From CAZNXJ01 sp964577115 (GTDB lineage: Bacteria; Planctomycetota; Planctomycetia; Pirellulales; Pirellulaceae), in contig CAZNXJ010000017.1 in assembly GCA_964577115.1 (NCBI GenBank), forward strand, positions 57,699-121,698: a stretch of 64,000 bases of DNA, given 5' to 3'. Shown in pieces: positions 9,459 to 20,264 of the stretch. The translations under genes were made by a program, and so were the position numbers. Position 1 is the stretch's first letter; every line of letters starts with the position of its first letter. The notes under the pieces were generated by a model, which was given only the letters and a program-made list of their open reading frames with translations, had not been told where the DNA came from and did not search any database.

Positions 9459-10106
9459 ATGGCATTGAAGGCTGCGCAGATTCAGGAGGCCTTGGTCACT
9501 CTTCGCCGAGCCGATCCGATTCTTGGCGCGCTTATCGATGAAGTGGGCCATTTCCGGCTTCGTGTCGAGCGGGATCGGTTTTCGATGCTGGTGCGATCCA
9601 TTGTATCCCAGCAGATTTCGCTCGGCGCGGCGCGCGCGATTCGTGCGCGGCTCGAGCAGCGTCTGGCCCCGGAAGGCGTTACGCCTGAATCGTTGTTGCG
9701 GGCACCGATTGATGAATTGCGAGCGGTGGGACTATCCACACAAAAGATCGTCTACATTCGCGACTTGGCCGAGAAGGTTCACGACGGGACGATCAACTTG
9801 CGCACAATCGGTCGGCTGACGGATGAACAGATTATCGATCACCTGACGCAGGTCAAGGGCATCGGTCGCTGGACGGCCCAGATGTTCCTCATATTCTCCT
9901 TGGGGCGTCCCGACGTCTTTCCTGAAGATGACCTCGGCGTGAGAACGGCGATACGCGATCGCTATGGACTGGCCGACCTGCCCGACCGAGCGACCTGTCG
10001 CGAGATCGCTCGCCCCTGGCGGCCCTTCGCGTCTATTGCCAGCTGGTATTGCTGGAGAAGCCTCGACCTGAAAAAGCAGAACGGGTCGAGTCCCCCTGGC
10101 AGTTAA
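9459..10106 (+). CDS. DNA-3-methyladenine glycosylase II-type (AlkA/HhH-GPD)
   Basis: A 215-residue HhH-GPD base-excision glycosylase. The helix-hairpin-helix is QVKGIGRWTAQMFLIF (residues ~131-146). The catalytic aspartate is the Asp of EDDLGVR (Asp158 by analogy with AlkA Asp238). The C-terminal PWRPFASIASWYCWRSL motif is standard for the short AlkA-like subfamily that lacks the N-terminal beta domain of E. coli AlkA. The enzyme would excise 3-alkylated purines from DNA in the cytoplasm. Family members often have FPxGDLG; here it is FPEDDLG. The DUF1810 gene follows after about 90 bp. No Ada-like regulator is nearby. Confidence 0.92.
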   Translation: MALKAAQIQEALVTLRRADPILGALIDEVGHFRLRVERDRFSMLVRSIVSQQISLGAARAIRARLEQRLAPEGVTPESLLRAPIDELRAVGLSTQKIVYIRDLAEKVHDGTINLRTIGRLTDEQIIDHLTQVKGIGRWTAQMFLIFSLGRPDVFPEDDLGVRTAIRDRYGLADLPDRATCREIARPWRPFASIASWYCWRSLDLKKQNGSSPPGS

Positions 10107-10196
10107 TGGGCGGCTTTTGCTGACGCGCTGCTGGCTGCCTATATCGAGTTGGTGGCATGCCGAAAGATTAGCTTGATTGACATTCGGAGTCTTGCC

Positions 10197-10661
10197 GTGG
10201 CCGAACCGCACGCCTATCACGACACGGGCGACCCATTCGATCTAGAGCGGTTTGTGCGCGCTCAGGAAAGCACCTACGCGACAGCACTGGCCGAGCTGCG
10301 TCGGGGTCGCAAGCAAACGCACTGGATGTGGTTCATTTTCCCGCAGCTTGCGGGTCTGGGCTCCAGCTGGACCGCTCAGCGCTACGCCATTCGTAGCGAA
10401 GACGAAGCCCGCGCGTACCTCGACCACCCGCTGCTGGGGGCGCGCCTGCGTGAATGCGCCCAGCAACTGGTCGCCCTCGACGGCCGGACGGCCTGGGACA
10501 TTTTCGGATCGCCCGACGATCTCAAGCTCCGTTCGTCCATGACGCTGTTTGCGCACGTCACGGACGAACGGCCATCGGTTTTCCAGCAAGTGCTCGACAA
10601 GTACTACGGAGGCCAGCCAGACGAACGCACGCTTGAGCTGCTGCGCGCACAGAGCGAATAA
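10197..10661 (+). CDS. DUF1810 family protein
   Basis: A 154-residue DUF1810 protein. The hallmark is FVRAQESTYATALAELRRGRKQTHWMWFIFPQL (shown here by position, about residues 15-47), then DEARAYLDHPLLGARLREC and SPDDLKLRSSMTLF. DUF1810 proteins are small soluble helical proteins of unknown function. I chose the GTG at 10197 because a GGAG lies about 8 bp upstream. An in-frame GTG at 10149 would add 16 residues that do not match the family. It ends 15 bp from the convergent kelch-like gene. Confidence 0.85.
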   Translation: MAEPHAYHDTGDPFDLERFVRAQESTYATALAELRRGRKQTHWMWFIFPQLAGLGSSWTAQRYAIRSEDEARAYLDHPLLGARLRECAQQLVALDGRTAWDIFGSPDDLKLRSSMTLFAHVTDERPSVFQQVLDKYYGGQPDERTLELLRAQSE

Positions 10662-10676
10662 TCGGCCAACGGGAGG

Positions 10677-11723
10677 TTACTCGCGAACGAGCTTCCACAC
10701 GTCGCTTTCCATGTTGTTTCCGGCGACCATCCAGAGCGCATCGTCGTGCACAAAGACGCTGGCGGCGTGGCGTGGCTTCCACGGTGTGTTGGGCACTTCC
10801 TGCCAATTCTCGCCGTCCGCCGAATGCCACACGTCATTCCGGTTGCTGCCGGAATAGCCCTCGAGCACCCATAGGCGGTCATCCCAGACAGCTACCTCGT
10901 GGTATTGGCGGGGTGCCCAAGGGGCGTTCTCAACGTGCCGCGTCCAGTGCACGCCGTCCTCCGAGCTCCACACGTCGTTGTAGAACTTGCGCGTCGGAAT
11001 CTTCGGCGTATCGTAGGTGCCGCCACCGAGAATCCAGATGCGGCCCTTGAAAACGGCGCTGCCGCCAATCATGCCGCGCTGCGGCCAGTACGGTTCCTCC
11101 GGCTGAACCTGTTCCCAATTCACGCCGTCCTTGGTCGTCCAAATGTCGCGATAGAAAATCTCGTCGGCCGGCGAAAACTGTGGAACCGTCTGGCCGCCCA
11201 TGACCCAGATGCGGTCATCGTGCACGACGGTGTAATGCAGCGCGCGCGGTCCCCACGGAACGGGTTTGCCCTTGTTCACGTAGTTCCAGGTCTTTCCATC
11301 GGACGTATTCCAGACATCGAAATGGTAATGGCCCTGGTTCACGTCGCCGCCGACAATCCACATTTTGTCCTGGTACACGACGTAACCTGCCGTGTGCCTT
11401 CCCTCCCAGTCGCTCGCCGGATCAAAGCTGGAATCAATAAACGTGTTGGGTTTCACGAGGGTCCATTGCGCCCCATCGACCGAGCTCCACACCTCATTGT
11501 TGCAGTGGCGCGGGAAATTCTTCCGGTCTGGAGGGTTCCAGCCACCGAGCAGCCAAAGCTTGCCCTTGTAGCTTAGCGCGCCTGCACCATCGCGCGGCGC
11601 GAACTCTGCTTTCTGCGTCACCTGCACCCAACGGTACCGAGGCTCGTCAGCCGATCCCTCACCACCGCGCAGTCCGAGAATCACCAGTGTGCAGGCGAGT
11701 ACCGGACGAATCACTCTGAGCAT
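10677..11723 (-). CDS. Secreted kelch-like beta-propeller protein
   Basis: A 348-residue exported protein. The ATG at 11723 gives a signal peptide (MLRVIRPVLACTLVILGL); an upstream ATG would add 19 residues. The body is about six repeats of the form LWLLGG or IWVMGG followed by DVW(N/S)S-DG-W, which is the kelch/galactose-oxidase propeller pattern. Nothing indicates a catalytic site. Such propellers are common in planctomycete secretomes and usually mediate binding. Its neighbours, the DUF1810 gene (convergent) and the methyltransferase (same strand, 160 bp upstream), give no functional hint. Confidence 0.82.
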   Translation of the reverse strand: MLRVIRPVLACTLVILGLRGGEGSADEPRYRWVQVTQKAEFAPRDGAGALSYKGKLWLLGGWNPPDRKNFPRHCNNEVWSSVDGAQWTLVKPNTFIDSSFDPASDWEGRHTAGYVVYQDKMWIVGGDVNQGHYHFDVWNTSDGKTWNYVNKGKPVPWGPRALHYTVVHDDRIWVMGGQTVPQFSPADEIFYRDIWTTKDGVNWEQVQPEEPYWPQRGMIGGSAVFKGRIWILGGGTYDTPKIPTRKFYNDVWSSEDGVHWTRHVENAPWAPRQYHEVAVWDDRLWVLEGYSGSNRNDVWHSADGENWQEVPNTPWKPRHAASVFVHDDALWMVAGNNMESDVWKLVRE

Positions 11724-11883
11724 TGTGGCTGTATTGCAAAGTTTCCGCATTCCACACCCGTTCATGCACGATTCTCGCAAATTCTAAACGGAAGCCGGTC
11801 AAGCCGCGGCACACCCCAACGTCGGCACGCCGGACGAGCAACGTACCAGAATAACTCGCCGTGCGCAAGTGAACAGATTCCGC

Positions 11884-12570
11884 CTAAGGAGCGGCCGGTC
11901 GAGTAAGACGCGTTGCCGTTATAACGCCGGCCAGCGGATGGAGTCGATCGAGAGTTGTTGTGAAGCCGAGTTGTTCGAGCATGGCCGCCAGGTCGGCGGC
12001 CGGCTCGGGATGATCGTTGGCCGGGTCATAGCCGGCCGCCGCAAATTCGGCCTCCAGCCCTTGTGGGGTTTCGAAGAACATGAGATCGCCGAGCACGATC
12101 AGTCCCCGTTGCTCGCGGTTCACCACGTTGGCCATCGCGGCAAGCACGAATTGTTTTTCCTCGCGGCTTAAGTGGTGCAAGGCATAGTTTTGGATGATCG
12201 CGTCGGGAACGAGAGCTTCGCCGCAGAGCGAGGCCGCATCGCGGAGGTCATGGAACGAGCCAAAGCGGAATCGTAGATTCTTGCATCCCGCTTGCCTGGC
12301 GTTTTGCTCTGCGCGAGAAAGCATCCTTCGACTGACATCGACGCCGATGCCCAACTCAATGTCCGGCGACAGCTCGATCAGCGCCTGGCCCGTGCCGCAT
12401 CCAACGTCCAGGACGATGCGTCCCCCGAGTTGCCGCACCCGCTCGACCACGCGGCGGCGGACGGCCGTACGCACGGGATGGACCTGCGCCGAGGCGTCGT
12501 AGTCATCGGCGAATTGATCGAAACGCAGACCTTCGGCGACTTCATGGTCGAGCGGCATAAAAATCTCCAC
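11884..12570 (-). CDS. Class I SAM-dependent methyltransferase
   Basis: A 228-residue Rossmann-fold methyltransferase. Motif I is VLDVGCGTGQAL (residues ~53-64), motif post-I is GIGVDVSRRML, and a motif-IV-like NYALHHLSREEK follows. The fold matches the ubiquinone/arsenite type (Methyltransf_11/25), but the acceptor substrate is not identifiable. It starts 49 bp after the anion-transporter gene on the same strand and may be the last gene of that redox operon, or independent. A second in-frame Met at residue 5 is an alternative start. Confidence 0.85.
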   Translation of the reverse strand: MEIFMPLDHEVAEGLRFDQFADDYDASAQVHPVRTAVRRRVVERVRQLGGRIVLDVGCGTGQALIELSPDIELGIGVDVSRRMLSRAEQNARQAGCKNLRFRFGSFHDLRDAASLCGEALVPDAIIQNYALHHLSREEKQFVLAAMANVVNREQRGLIVLGDLMFFETPQGLEAEFAAAGYDPANDHPEPAADLAAMLEQLGFTTTLDRLHPLAGVITATRLTRPAAP

Positions 12571-12619
12571 GCGCGAATTGTTGCTCGCTGCGACACGGCC
12601 AATCGAAAATCGGGATGTT

Positions 12620-13654
12620 TCAATCGGCGCGATGGATTAAACGTAGCAGGTTCATGGTGAGCCCCACCAGCGCGGCGGTCCATGCCACTAAGGCTAAATA
12701 GACAAATACACGAGGGATCATCATGAGGTATGGGGCGTCGGTAACCTGGCTCAACCGGATCGTACACGCCGTATACATTCCGAGCGGAAAGACGGCTCCC
12801 CAGTACATCGGGTCATAACGCAGGGGAAAGCGGCAGTAAATGTGCCGCCACACGCCCAGAATCAGCAGCATCGGGATCCACCACGTCGCCGTTGACCAGA
12901 AGAGGAGCGTCAGACCCTTTAGGAACGGGAGGAGCTCGGCGAGCAGCGGCGAACCCTTGGCGCCCGTGATGAGAATGGTGCCGGCGAGCGTCGAGATGGC
13001 CATTGCGCCCATGTTGATCCAGTAGGGTGGCGAGAGGTCTGCCGGCTCGAGTTCGAAGAAGGTATAGCGATAAAAAATTAAGGCAATGATCCAGATATAG
13101 AGCATCCCGCCGCCAAGCCACATCACTAACGCGAAAAACAGGACAAGCTCGCGAGCCGTATCGAAGTGCGGCGAAAGTAGGCCTCCCAGCGCGGATACGG
13201 ATTGGGCCGCCACCACGGCCACGAGCCAACCGCCGTTGATGCCCGCTGCAAGCGTCGGCTTAGAACGCTTCACTGTCAGCGCCGTGAAGATCGTATAGGT
13301 CAGCAGCGCCCAGAGGACGATGCCGAGTGTCCAAAGGCCGGTGGCAATGCGGGGAAGGTCGACGATGATGACGAACTGGTTGCCGAGCACACACGTGGCC
13401 GCCACCACCGTGAAGAATCCGACCGAGCGATTGTGGTCGACCAAGTCCGCGAGGACTTGCGAACGATGGCGTCGAAGACGCCACAACGTCAAGGTCCAAA
13501 GGGCCGTATAAAACGCGAGGTTGATCCCGAATAGCCCGCGAGCGATGGTAAGCATCCCGAGTTGCTGCGCCGCGATCGAGACGATCCCGGTCGCCATCAC
13601 CATGGCGAAATAGGCCGGATGCAGCGTCGCTGTGCTCGCTTCGAGGCGGCTCAT
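12620..13654 (-). CDS. TDT/SLAC1-type anion transporter (TehA/SSU1 superfamily)
   Basis: A 344-residue membrane protein with about ten hydrophobic helices. It begins LHPAYFAMVMATGIVSIAAQ, the typical start of the tellurite-resistance/dicarboxylate transporter family. That superfamily includes TehA, the fungal sulfite exporter SSU1 and plant SLAC1 anion channels. Its ATG overlaps the stop of the 74-residue protein gene (TGA/ATG at 13651-13654), indicating translational coupling. In this context it probably moves a substrate or product anion (nitrate, nitrite or sulfite) of the molybdoenzyme encoded upstream. That assignment is inference. Confidence 0.85.
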   Translation of the reverse strand: MSRLEASTATLHPAYFAMVMATGIVSIAAQQLGMLTIARGLFGINLAFYTALWTLTLWRLRRHRSQVLADLVDHNRSVGFFTVVAATCVLGNQFVIIVDLPRIATGLWTLGIVLWALLTYTIFTALTVKRSKPTLAAGINGGWLVAVVAAQSVSALGGLLSPHFDTARELVLFFALVMWLGGGMLYIWIIALIFYRYTFFELEPADLSPPYWINMGAMAISTLAGTILITGAKGSPLLAELLPFLKGLTLLFWSTATWWIPMLLILGVWRHIYCRFPLRYDPMYWGAVFPLGMYTACTIRLSQVTDAPYLMMIPRVFVYLALVAWTAALVGLTMNLLRLIHRAD

Positions 13655-13875
13655 CGGTCGAGCCTGTACAGGTAAACCAGCAGTCCCGCATTCAGGGCGA
13701 AGCACACGAGGCTGGCGAACAGCGCGGGCCAGACGAGCGTATCATCGCCGCCGAGATAGGCGTTCATCGTCGCCGTCAACAACCACAATTGCATGACGAC
13801 GAGAATCAGCACGACAGACAAGATGCCCGTCACAATCATCCCGCGCTCGCTACGCGAAAACGGACGCGATTTCAT
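13651..13875 (-). CDS. Small two-helix membrane protein (DUF6755-like)
   Basis: A 74-residue protein with two hydrophobic segments: residues ~13-34 (MIVTGILSVVLILVVMQLWL) and ~50-70 (FASLVCFALNAGLLVYLY). Between them lies a TMNAYLGGDDTLVWPA loop. The pattern resembles the DUF6755 family of small membrane proteins found beside Rieske proteins, from memory rather than a search. It overlaps both neighbours by a few bases (ATGA at 13872-13875 and at 13651-13654), so all three are likely made together. It is plausibly a small subunit of the membrane redox complex. Confidence 0.72.
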   Translation of the reverse strand: MKSRPFSRSERGMIVTGILSVVLILVVMQLWLLTATMNAYLGGDDTLVWPALFASLVCFALNAGLLVYLYRLDR

Positions 13876-14423
13876 GTGCGGCCTCCTTCGATTCCCGTCG
13901 CGTAGACCTGGCCCGATTTGATGCTCAACTGGATCCGCGGCAGATTGCGGCGCGGGGGACCCGCCAAGACCGCGCCGGTGTGCATATCAAAATAGCCGGC
14001 ATGGCATGGACAGTGCAGTCGGCCGCTTTCCAACTCTGGCAGCACGGGACACTGAAGGTGCGTGCACTGATTGGCGTAGGCGACGAGCGTGTCCTCGGCG
14101 GTACGCACCAATAAGCATGGATCATTTTCCGTGGGGTACCGGAAGGTTGTCGCTCCGCCGATCGGCAGTTCGTCAAGTGACACGATGCGGCGCATGGGCG
14201 GAACGCCGCGAGCCCTCCGCCACACGTTCCGAGTAGCGATCCACAATTGCCCGACGACGAACGCGAAGCTCGTCAGGACCATGAACTTCGTGAAGTCGCG
14301 CCGCGCCTGGTAATTGTCTAGCGGCGTATCGATCGGAAAGTCCTGCCGCCACTTCGGCTGCTCTTCCAGGCTGCGCCGATCCGGTGGGACGGTATGGAGC
14401 TGCGGATCCGGTTCGTACTCCAT
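13872..14423 (-). CDS. Rieske 2Fe-2S protein, membrane-anchored
   Basis: A 183-residue protein with a single hydrophobic helix near residues 48-66 (FMVLTSFAFVVGQLWIA) and a C-terminal Rieske domain. The ligand boxes are CTHLQC and CPCHAGYFD. They hold the two Cys/two His ligands of the cluster plus the extra cysteine in each box that forms the disulfide of high-potential bc1/b6f-type Rieske proteins. It would take electrons from, or give them to, a quinone-linked cytochrome b. The neighbouring genes for a cytochrome b-like protein, ferredoxin and molybdoenzyme support a respiratory-type complex. It overlaps the next gene by 4 bp. Confidence 0.9.
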   Translation of the reverse strand: MEYEPDPQLHTVPPDRRSLEEQPKWRQDFPIDTPLDNYQARRDFTKFMVLTSFAFVVGQLWIATRNVWRRARGVPPMRRIVSLDELPIGGATTFRYPTENDPCLLVRTAEDTLVAYANQCTHLQCPVLPELESGRLHCPCHAGYFDMHTGAVLAGPPRRNLPRIQLSIKSGQVYATGIEGGRT

Positions 14424-14504
14424 GGCTTGGCTTTCTGTGAAATCAAACGAGACGTTGACGCTTTCGCACTTCCGTTAGGCCTCGCGCGAACGCCTCCGCG
14501 TGGC

Positions 14505-15155
14505 TCAATGGCAGTTATCCAGCATCAGATCGTTTTCGGTGAGTACGTTTAGCGTCACGGGTTGGCTCTCCGCTGCGTCTTCCATGACCTCGACAACGTC
14601 GATGTATTCGGGCTGTGTATCGCGCGGAATCATCATATGGACCTTCGTGTTGATTTCCTGCCCGCCGAAACGAAAGCGGTTGAACGGCTGCGAGCGGGGA
14701 CGCTGATCGGCGATCTCCTGCATCGTTCCGTAGTGCAGCGCTCGGCTGGGGCAAACCGTCGTACACATGGGCTGCTTGCCGACAGAAGTGCGGTCGTAGC
14801 ACATGTCGCATTTCATCATCAGCTCGAACTCGACCATCATCTTCGGCACTCCGAAGGGGCACGCCAGCACGCAGTTGCTACAGGCGATGCAGCGCGGCTT
14901 GCGCGCCGTTTGTACCACGCCGTCTCCCGTGCGTTTGATCGCATCGGCCGGGCAGACTTCTGCGCACGTCGGTGAATCGCAGTGCATGCAGACGACCGGA
15001 ACCGTTTGAATGGAATTGGCCCGATCGACATATTCGAGGTGGATCATCGCGTGCCCCTTGTGCGTGTCGCATTCCGAGCAAGCTTGGACGCACGCTTTAC
15101 ACCCGATACAGCGGTTCGGGTCGATGAAAAAATATTTGTCTTCGGGTTTGGGCAC
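14505..15155 (-). CDS. 4Fe-4S ferredoxin subunit (DmsB/NrfC/HycB-like)
   Basis: A 216-residue four-cluster ferredoxin. Sixteen cysteines are arranged as CIGCKACVQAC, CMHCDSPTCAEVC, CIACSNCVLACPFG and CDMCYDR...CTTVCP. This is the layout of electron-transfer beta subunits of DMSO-reductase-family enzymes. There is no Tat signal, so it should be cytoplasmic, matching the alpha subunit encoded 12 bp upstream. It would relay electrons between the molybdenum subunit and the Rieske/cytochrome b membrane partners. An 81-bp gap separates it from the Rieske gene downstream. Confidence 0.93.
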   Translation of the reverse strand: MPKPEDKYFFIDPNRCIGCKACVQACSECDTHKGHAMIHLEYVDRANSIQTVPVVCMHCDSPTCAEVCPADAIKRTGDGVVQTARKPRCIACSNCVLACPFGVPKMMVEFELMMKCDMCYDRTSVGKQPMCTTVCPSRALHYGTMQEIADQRPRSQPFNRFRFGGQEINTKVHMMIPRDTQPEYIDVVEVMEDAAESQPVTLNVLTENDLMLDNCH

Positions 15156-15167
15156 GGTCGAGACCTC

Positions 15168-17414
<2,247 letters not shown>

Positions 17415-17484
17415 CTGATTTCACTTCCGAAGATTAAAGTGACCGTGCGCGCTGCCGCGGCCCGCCGCTGCGTGCGCTTGGCGG

Positions 17485-18624
17485 TCAGGTCGAGGGTGTC
17501 GCGGGAGCACCCAACGTTTCGTGGCCGGCAGCGTGTGAGGCGGCCGACGCATCGGCCTCCTGGTCACGCGTTTCCCGCCAGAGGCGGCCTTGGGCAAGCG
17601 CCGGCAGAACGCGCCGGCAACGCGGGCAAACCCATTGATAGTGAACGGCCGGGGCTCCCGGCGTTTCGTAGCAATAGCCGAGCCGGCGTTCGACTTCGAT
17701 CAGATCTTCCACATGCATGCGTGACGCGAACTCGTCGCCACAACGAGCGCAGCGCGCCGGTTCGCTGCGCGCCGCGGCATCCTTGTAAAACGACACACCG
17801 AGCTGTGCCGGTCGCTGGAATATGTGAAAGAACTTGCCGAACGGCAGCCAAACGAGCGTGAGGATAACGACTGCTGCATGGATGATCGAGACAAATTCGT
17901 ACGCGTAGCCGCGCATCCATTCGTAACTCACCACGAGCATCAACCCGGTGATGCTGATGGCAAATAGCAGAATCAGGGGCAAGAAATCTTCGCCGAACTG
18001 CTGTAAGGCGGCCGCATCACGATCGCGCATGCGGCGGCGCATCGCCAGCATGACGCCGGCAATCACGAGGAATGACGACCAGACCAGCCCGTGCATGATG
18101 ACCATGCCGAGGAGTGAATCGATGCGAAAGGACATCGTCGGAAATCCGAACACCATCACGCGGTAGTGATCCAGGCCTTCGCCGATCAGCTCGAAATGAA
18201 TCCAGCCGAAAACCAGGGGAAACGTGATCAATGCCGCGATGACGCAGCCCCACATGATCAGCCAGTGAGCGGCTCCGCGTCCCGCACTGCGGCGCCAGAT
18301 AAAGTTGTTCAGCGCGAAAGCACCGAAGAGTCGGCGCATCAACACCAGCAGGTTGCGCGGCAAGAGATGGGGCTGAAAAAACAATTGCCAGCCACGTCGC
18401 CAGTACACGGCCGTCGGAGGACGTTGTAGCCACATCGTGTAGCGGTACGCGATGCCGAACATCGCGAACAGCGTCGCGAACGTGTAGCCCACGAGCGCCG
18501 CGTCGAAATGCGATAGGCGTCGTGATCCGAGAACGATCAGCACGGCCAGTAGGCCCGTAGCTGCCGCGCCGACGAGGGTCGCCCTGATTGCTTCGCTCTT
18601 CAATGCTCCCTCCGCCTGGTCCAT
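17485..18624 (-). CDS. Cytochrome b-like (NarI/HdrE-type) membrane subunit with C-terminal zinc ribbon
   Basis: A 379-residue protein with about six hydrophobic helices in the first ~280 residues. Histidines lie within or beside them (HWLIMWG, MIMHGLVW-like, SIIHAAVV, KFFHIF), as in quinone-oxidising di-haem cytochrome b subunits of the NarI/HdrE type. The soluble C-terminus has two Cys pairs, CARCGDEF and CPRCRRVLP, forming a probable zinc ribbon. A low-complexity Ala/Ser tail follows. It is the first gene of the cluster, 70 bp before the molybdoenzyme gene, and presumably supplies or accepts quinol electrons. Haem ligation is inferred from position only. Confidence 0.8.
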   Translation of the reverse strand: MDQAEGALKSEAIRATLVGAAATGLLAVLIVLGSRRLSHFDAALVGYTFATLFAMFGIAYRYTMWLQRPPTAVYWRRGWQLFFQPHLLPRNLLVLMRRLFGAFALNNFIWRRSAGRGAAHWLIMWGCVIAALITFPLVFGWIHFELIGEGLDHYRVMVFGFPTMSFRIDSLLGMVIMHGLVWSSFLVIAGVMLAMRRRMRDRDAAALQQFGEDFLPLILLFAISITGLMLVVSYEWMRGYAYEFVSIIHAAVVILTLVWLPFGKFFHIFQRPAQLGVSFYKDAAARSEPARCARCGDEFASRMHVEDLIEVERRLGYCYETPGAPAVHYQWVCPRCRRVLPALAQGRLWRETRDQEADASAASHAAGHETLGAPATPST

Positions 18625-18648
18625 GGTCGGGTGCCGTGGTCGGCACTA

Positions 18649-18664
18649 GCATATCAGAATATGC
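18649..18664. promoter_or_regulatory. Operator-like palindrome upstream of the molybdoenzyme operon
   Basis: The sequence GCATATcagaATATGC is a perfect 6+6 inverted repeat, 24 bp upstream of the first gene's ATG at 18624. It could be a regulator-binding site controlling the cluster. No convincing -35 element was seen. Confidence 0.35.
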
Positions 18665-18964
18665 GCCGAGTTCATCCGTTTCCGACATTGAACGTGCGGG
18701 GACCATGCGAAGCCGTCATGGATCGCGCCCTTGCCTGCGTTCGCGGCGGGATGCACGCAGCTTACGAGGTGTGCGCGGTACGCGGTTTGCCCGCTCGCAC
18801 GCCGCCGGCTCGGGCGAGAGCGGCCGGCAAGTCCGCCCTTCGACTGGTGATGTCGCAAACAGCACCGCGGCGGTGCTGCCTCACGCTCGCGTCGGCGGCG
18901 GTATGCATTCGGAGGTGGTCGTGAAAATTAAGGCGTTCACCCAATCCTTGGAGGGCCAAAAAGC
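18665..18964. other. Intergenic region between divergent genes
   Basis: About 300 bp lie between the palindrome and the Old Yellow Enzyme gene. Short open frames occur on both strands, but none has a ribosome-binding site and plausible protein composition together. The only supported element is GGAGG about 10 bp before the ATG at 18965. Confidence 0.5.
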
Positions 18965-20134
18965 ATGGAACGTGATCGTCAAGATTCACAAGCAAGCGAA
19001 CTGTCCGGGGCGCAGCATGGCTGTGTCGCCGACGCGCAGCATGACCGCGACGTACCCGAGATCGATTTGCTCAGCCCGCTGACGATTCGTGGAGTAAAGC
19101 TGCGCAACCGCATCGTGATGTCACCGATGTGCCAGTACAGTTCGGAAGACGGTTTGGCGAACGATTGGCATCTTGTGCATCTTGGTAGCCGAGCTGCTGG
19201 TGGCGTAGCGCTGGTGATGGTCGAAGCCACGGCCGTGACGCCGGATGGACGCATCTCGCCGCAAGACATGGGGATCTGGGGGGATCACCACATCGAGCCG
19301 CTCGCACGCATCGTGCGGTTTATCCATTCGCAGGGCGCAGCGGCCGGTATTCAACTCGCGCATGCCGGGCGGAAAGCCAGTTGCGAGCCGCCGTGGCTTG
19401 GCGGCGCACAACTTCCACCGGAACGTGGCGGCTGGCCCGTGGTTGCTCCAAGTCCCATCCCATTTAACGAGGGCGAACCGCCGCCCAAGGAACTCGACCA
19501 CGCCGGCATTGAGGCGATTATGACGGCTTTTGCCGAGGCAGCACGCCGCGCGATCGCCGCCGGGTTTCGCGTTATTGAGATCCACGCCGCGCATGGGTAT
19601 CTGCTGCACGAGTTCCTCTCGCCGCTGAGCAACAAACGAACGGATGAATATGGCGGAAGTCTCGAGAATCGGATGCGTTTGACGCTCCAGGTTGCCCAGC
19701 GGCTGCGAGAAATTATGCCGGACGAGATGCCGCTGATGGTTCGCATTTCAGCAACGGATTGGGCCGAGGGAGGTTGGGACGTCGAGCAGTCCGTCGTCCT
19801 GGCTCAAAACCTGAAGCCGCTTGGCGTCGACCTGATCGACGTGTCCTCCGGAGCGCTCATTCCCAAAGTTCGCATTCCTGTGGGCAAAGGCTATCAGGTG
19901 CCGTTTGCGCGTCGGATTCGAGAACAGGCGAACATTATGACGGGGGCCGTCGGGCTTATTACCGAGCCTGCGCATGCGAACGAAATTGTCACGTGCGGGG
20001 ATGCCGACCTGGTTTTCATCGGACGTGAACTGCTGCGCGAGCCCTACTGGGCACTGAAGGCGCAGCAAGAACTTGGTGGCGAAGCGCCTTGGCCGATCCA
20101 GTACGGCTATGCGGTTCGGCGACGAGCAACCTAG
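18965..20134 (+). CDS. NADH:flavin oxidoreductase, Old Yellow Enzyme (YqjM-like)
   Basis: A 389-residue FMN-dependent TIM-barrel ene-reductase. After ~30 extra N-terminal residues comes LLSPLTIRGVKLRNRIVMSP with Cys56 in SPMCQYS, the redox-tuning cysteine of the thermophilic-like/YqjM subclass. QLAHAGRKAS and EIHAAHGYLLHEFLSP carry the FMN- and substrate-binding histidines, and DEYGGSLENRMR is the family signature. The enzyme reduces activated C=C bonds using NAD(P)H in the cytoplasm. The native substrate is unknown. GGAGG precedes the chosen ATG. It is transcribed divergently from the molybdoenzyme cluster. Confidence 0.93.
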   Translation: MERDRQDSQASELSGAQHGCVADAQHDRDVPEIDLLSPLTIRGVKLRNRIVMSPMCQYSSEDGLANDWHLVHLGSRAAGGVALVMVEATAVTPDGRISPQDMGIWGDHHIEPLARIVRFIHSQGAAAGIQLAHAGRKASCEPPWLGGAQLPPERGGWPVVAPSPIPFNEGEPPPKELDHAGIEAIMTAFAEAARRAIAAGFRVIEIHAAHGYLLHEFLSPLSNKRTDEYGGSLENRMRLTLQVAQRLREIMPDEMPLMVRISATDWAEGGWDVEQSVVLAQNLKPLGVDLIDVSSGALIPKVRIPVGKGYQVPFARRIREQANIMTGAVGLITEPAHANEIVTCGDADLVFIGRELLREPYWALKAQQELGGEAPWPIQYGYAVRRRAT

Positions 20135-20202
20135 CGGGTACTACCTACCGCTGCGTCTAGCGGCACGCATTGCACTGCATATTGTGATTGCGCGGTATCT
20201 TA

Positions 20203-20239
20203 AGCCGCGCCGGACGGCCTTCACCGTACCGGCGCGGCT
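20203..20239. terminator. Strong hairpin between convergent genes
   Basis: AGCCGCGCCGG (20203-20213) and CCGGCGCGGCT (20229-20239) are perfect 11-bp arms around a 15-nt loop. They lie between the stops of the Old Yellow Enzyme and cytochrome c genes, so this is a likely bidirectional terminator. No clear T-run follows. Confidence 0.6.
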
Positions 20240-20264
20240 CAAAGATTCGCACGCGGAACGCGCC

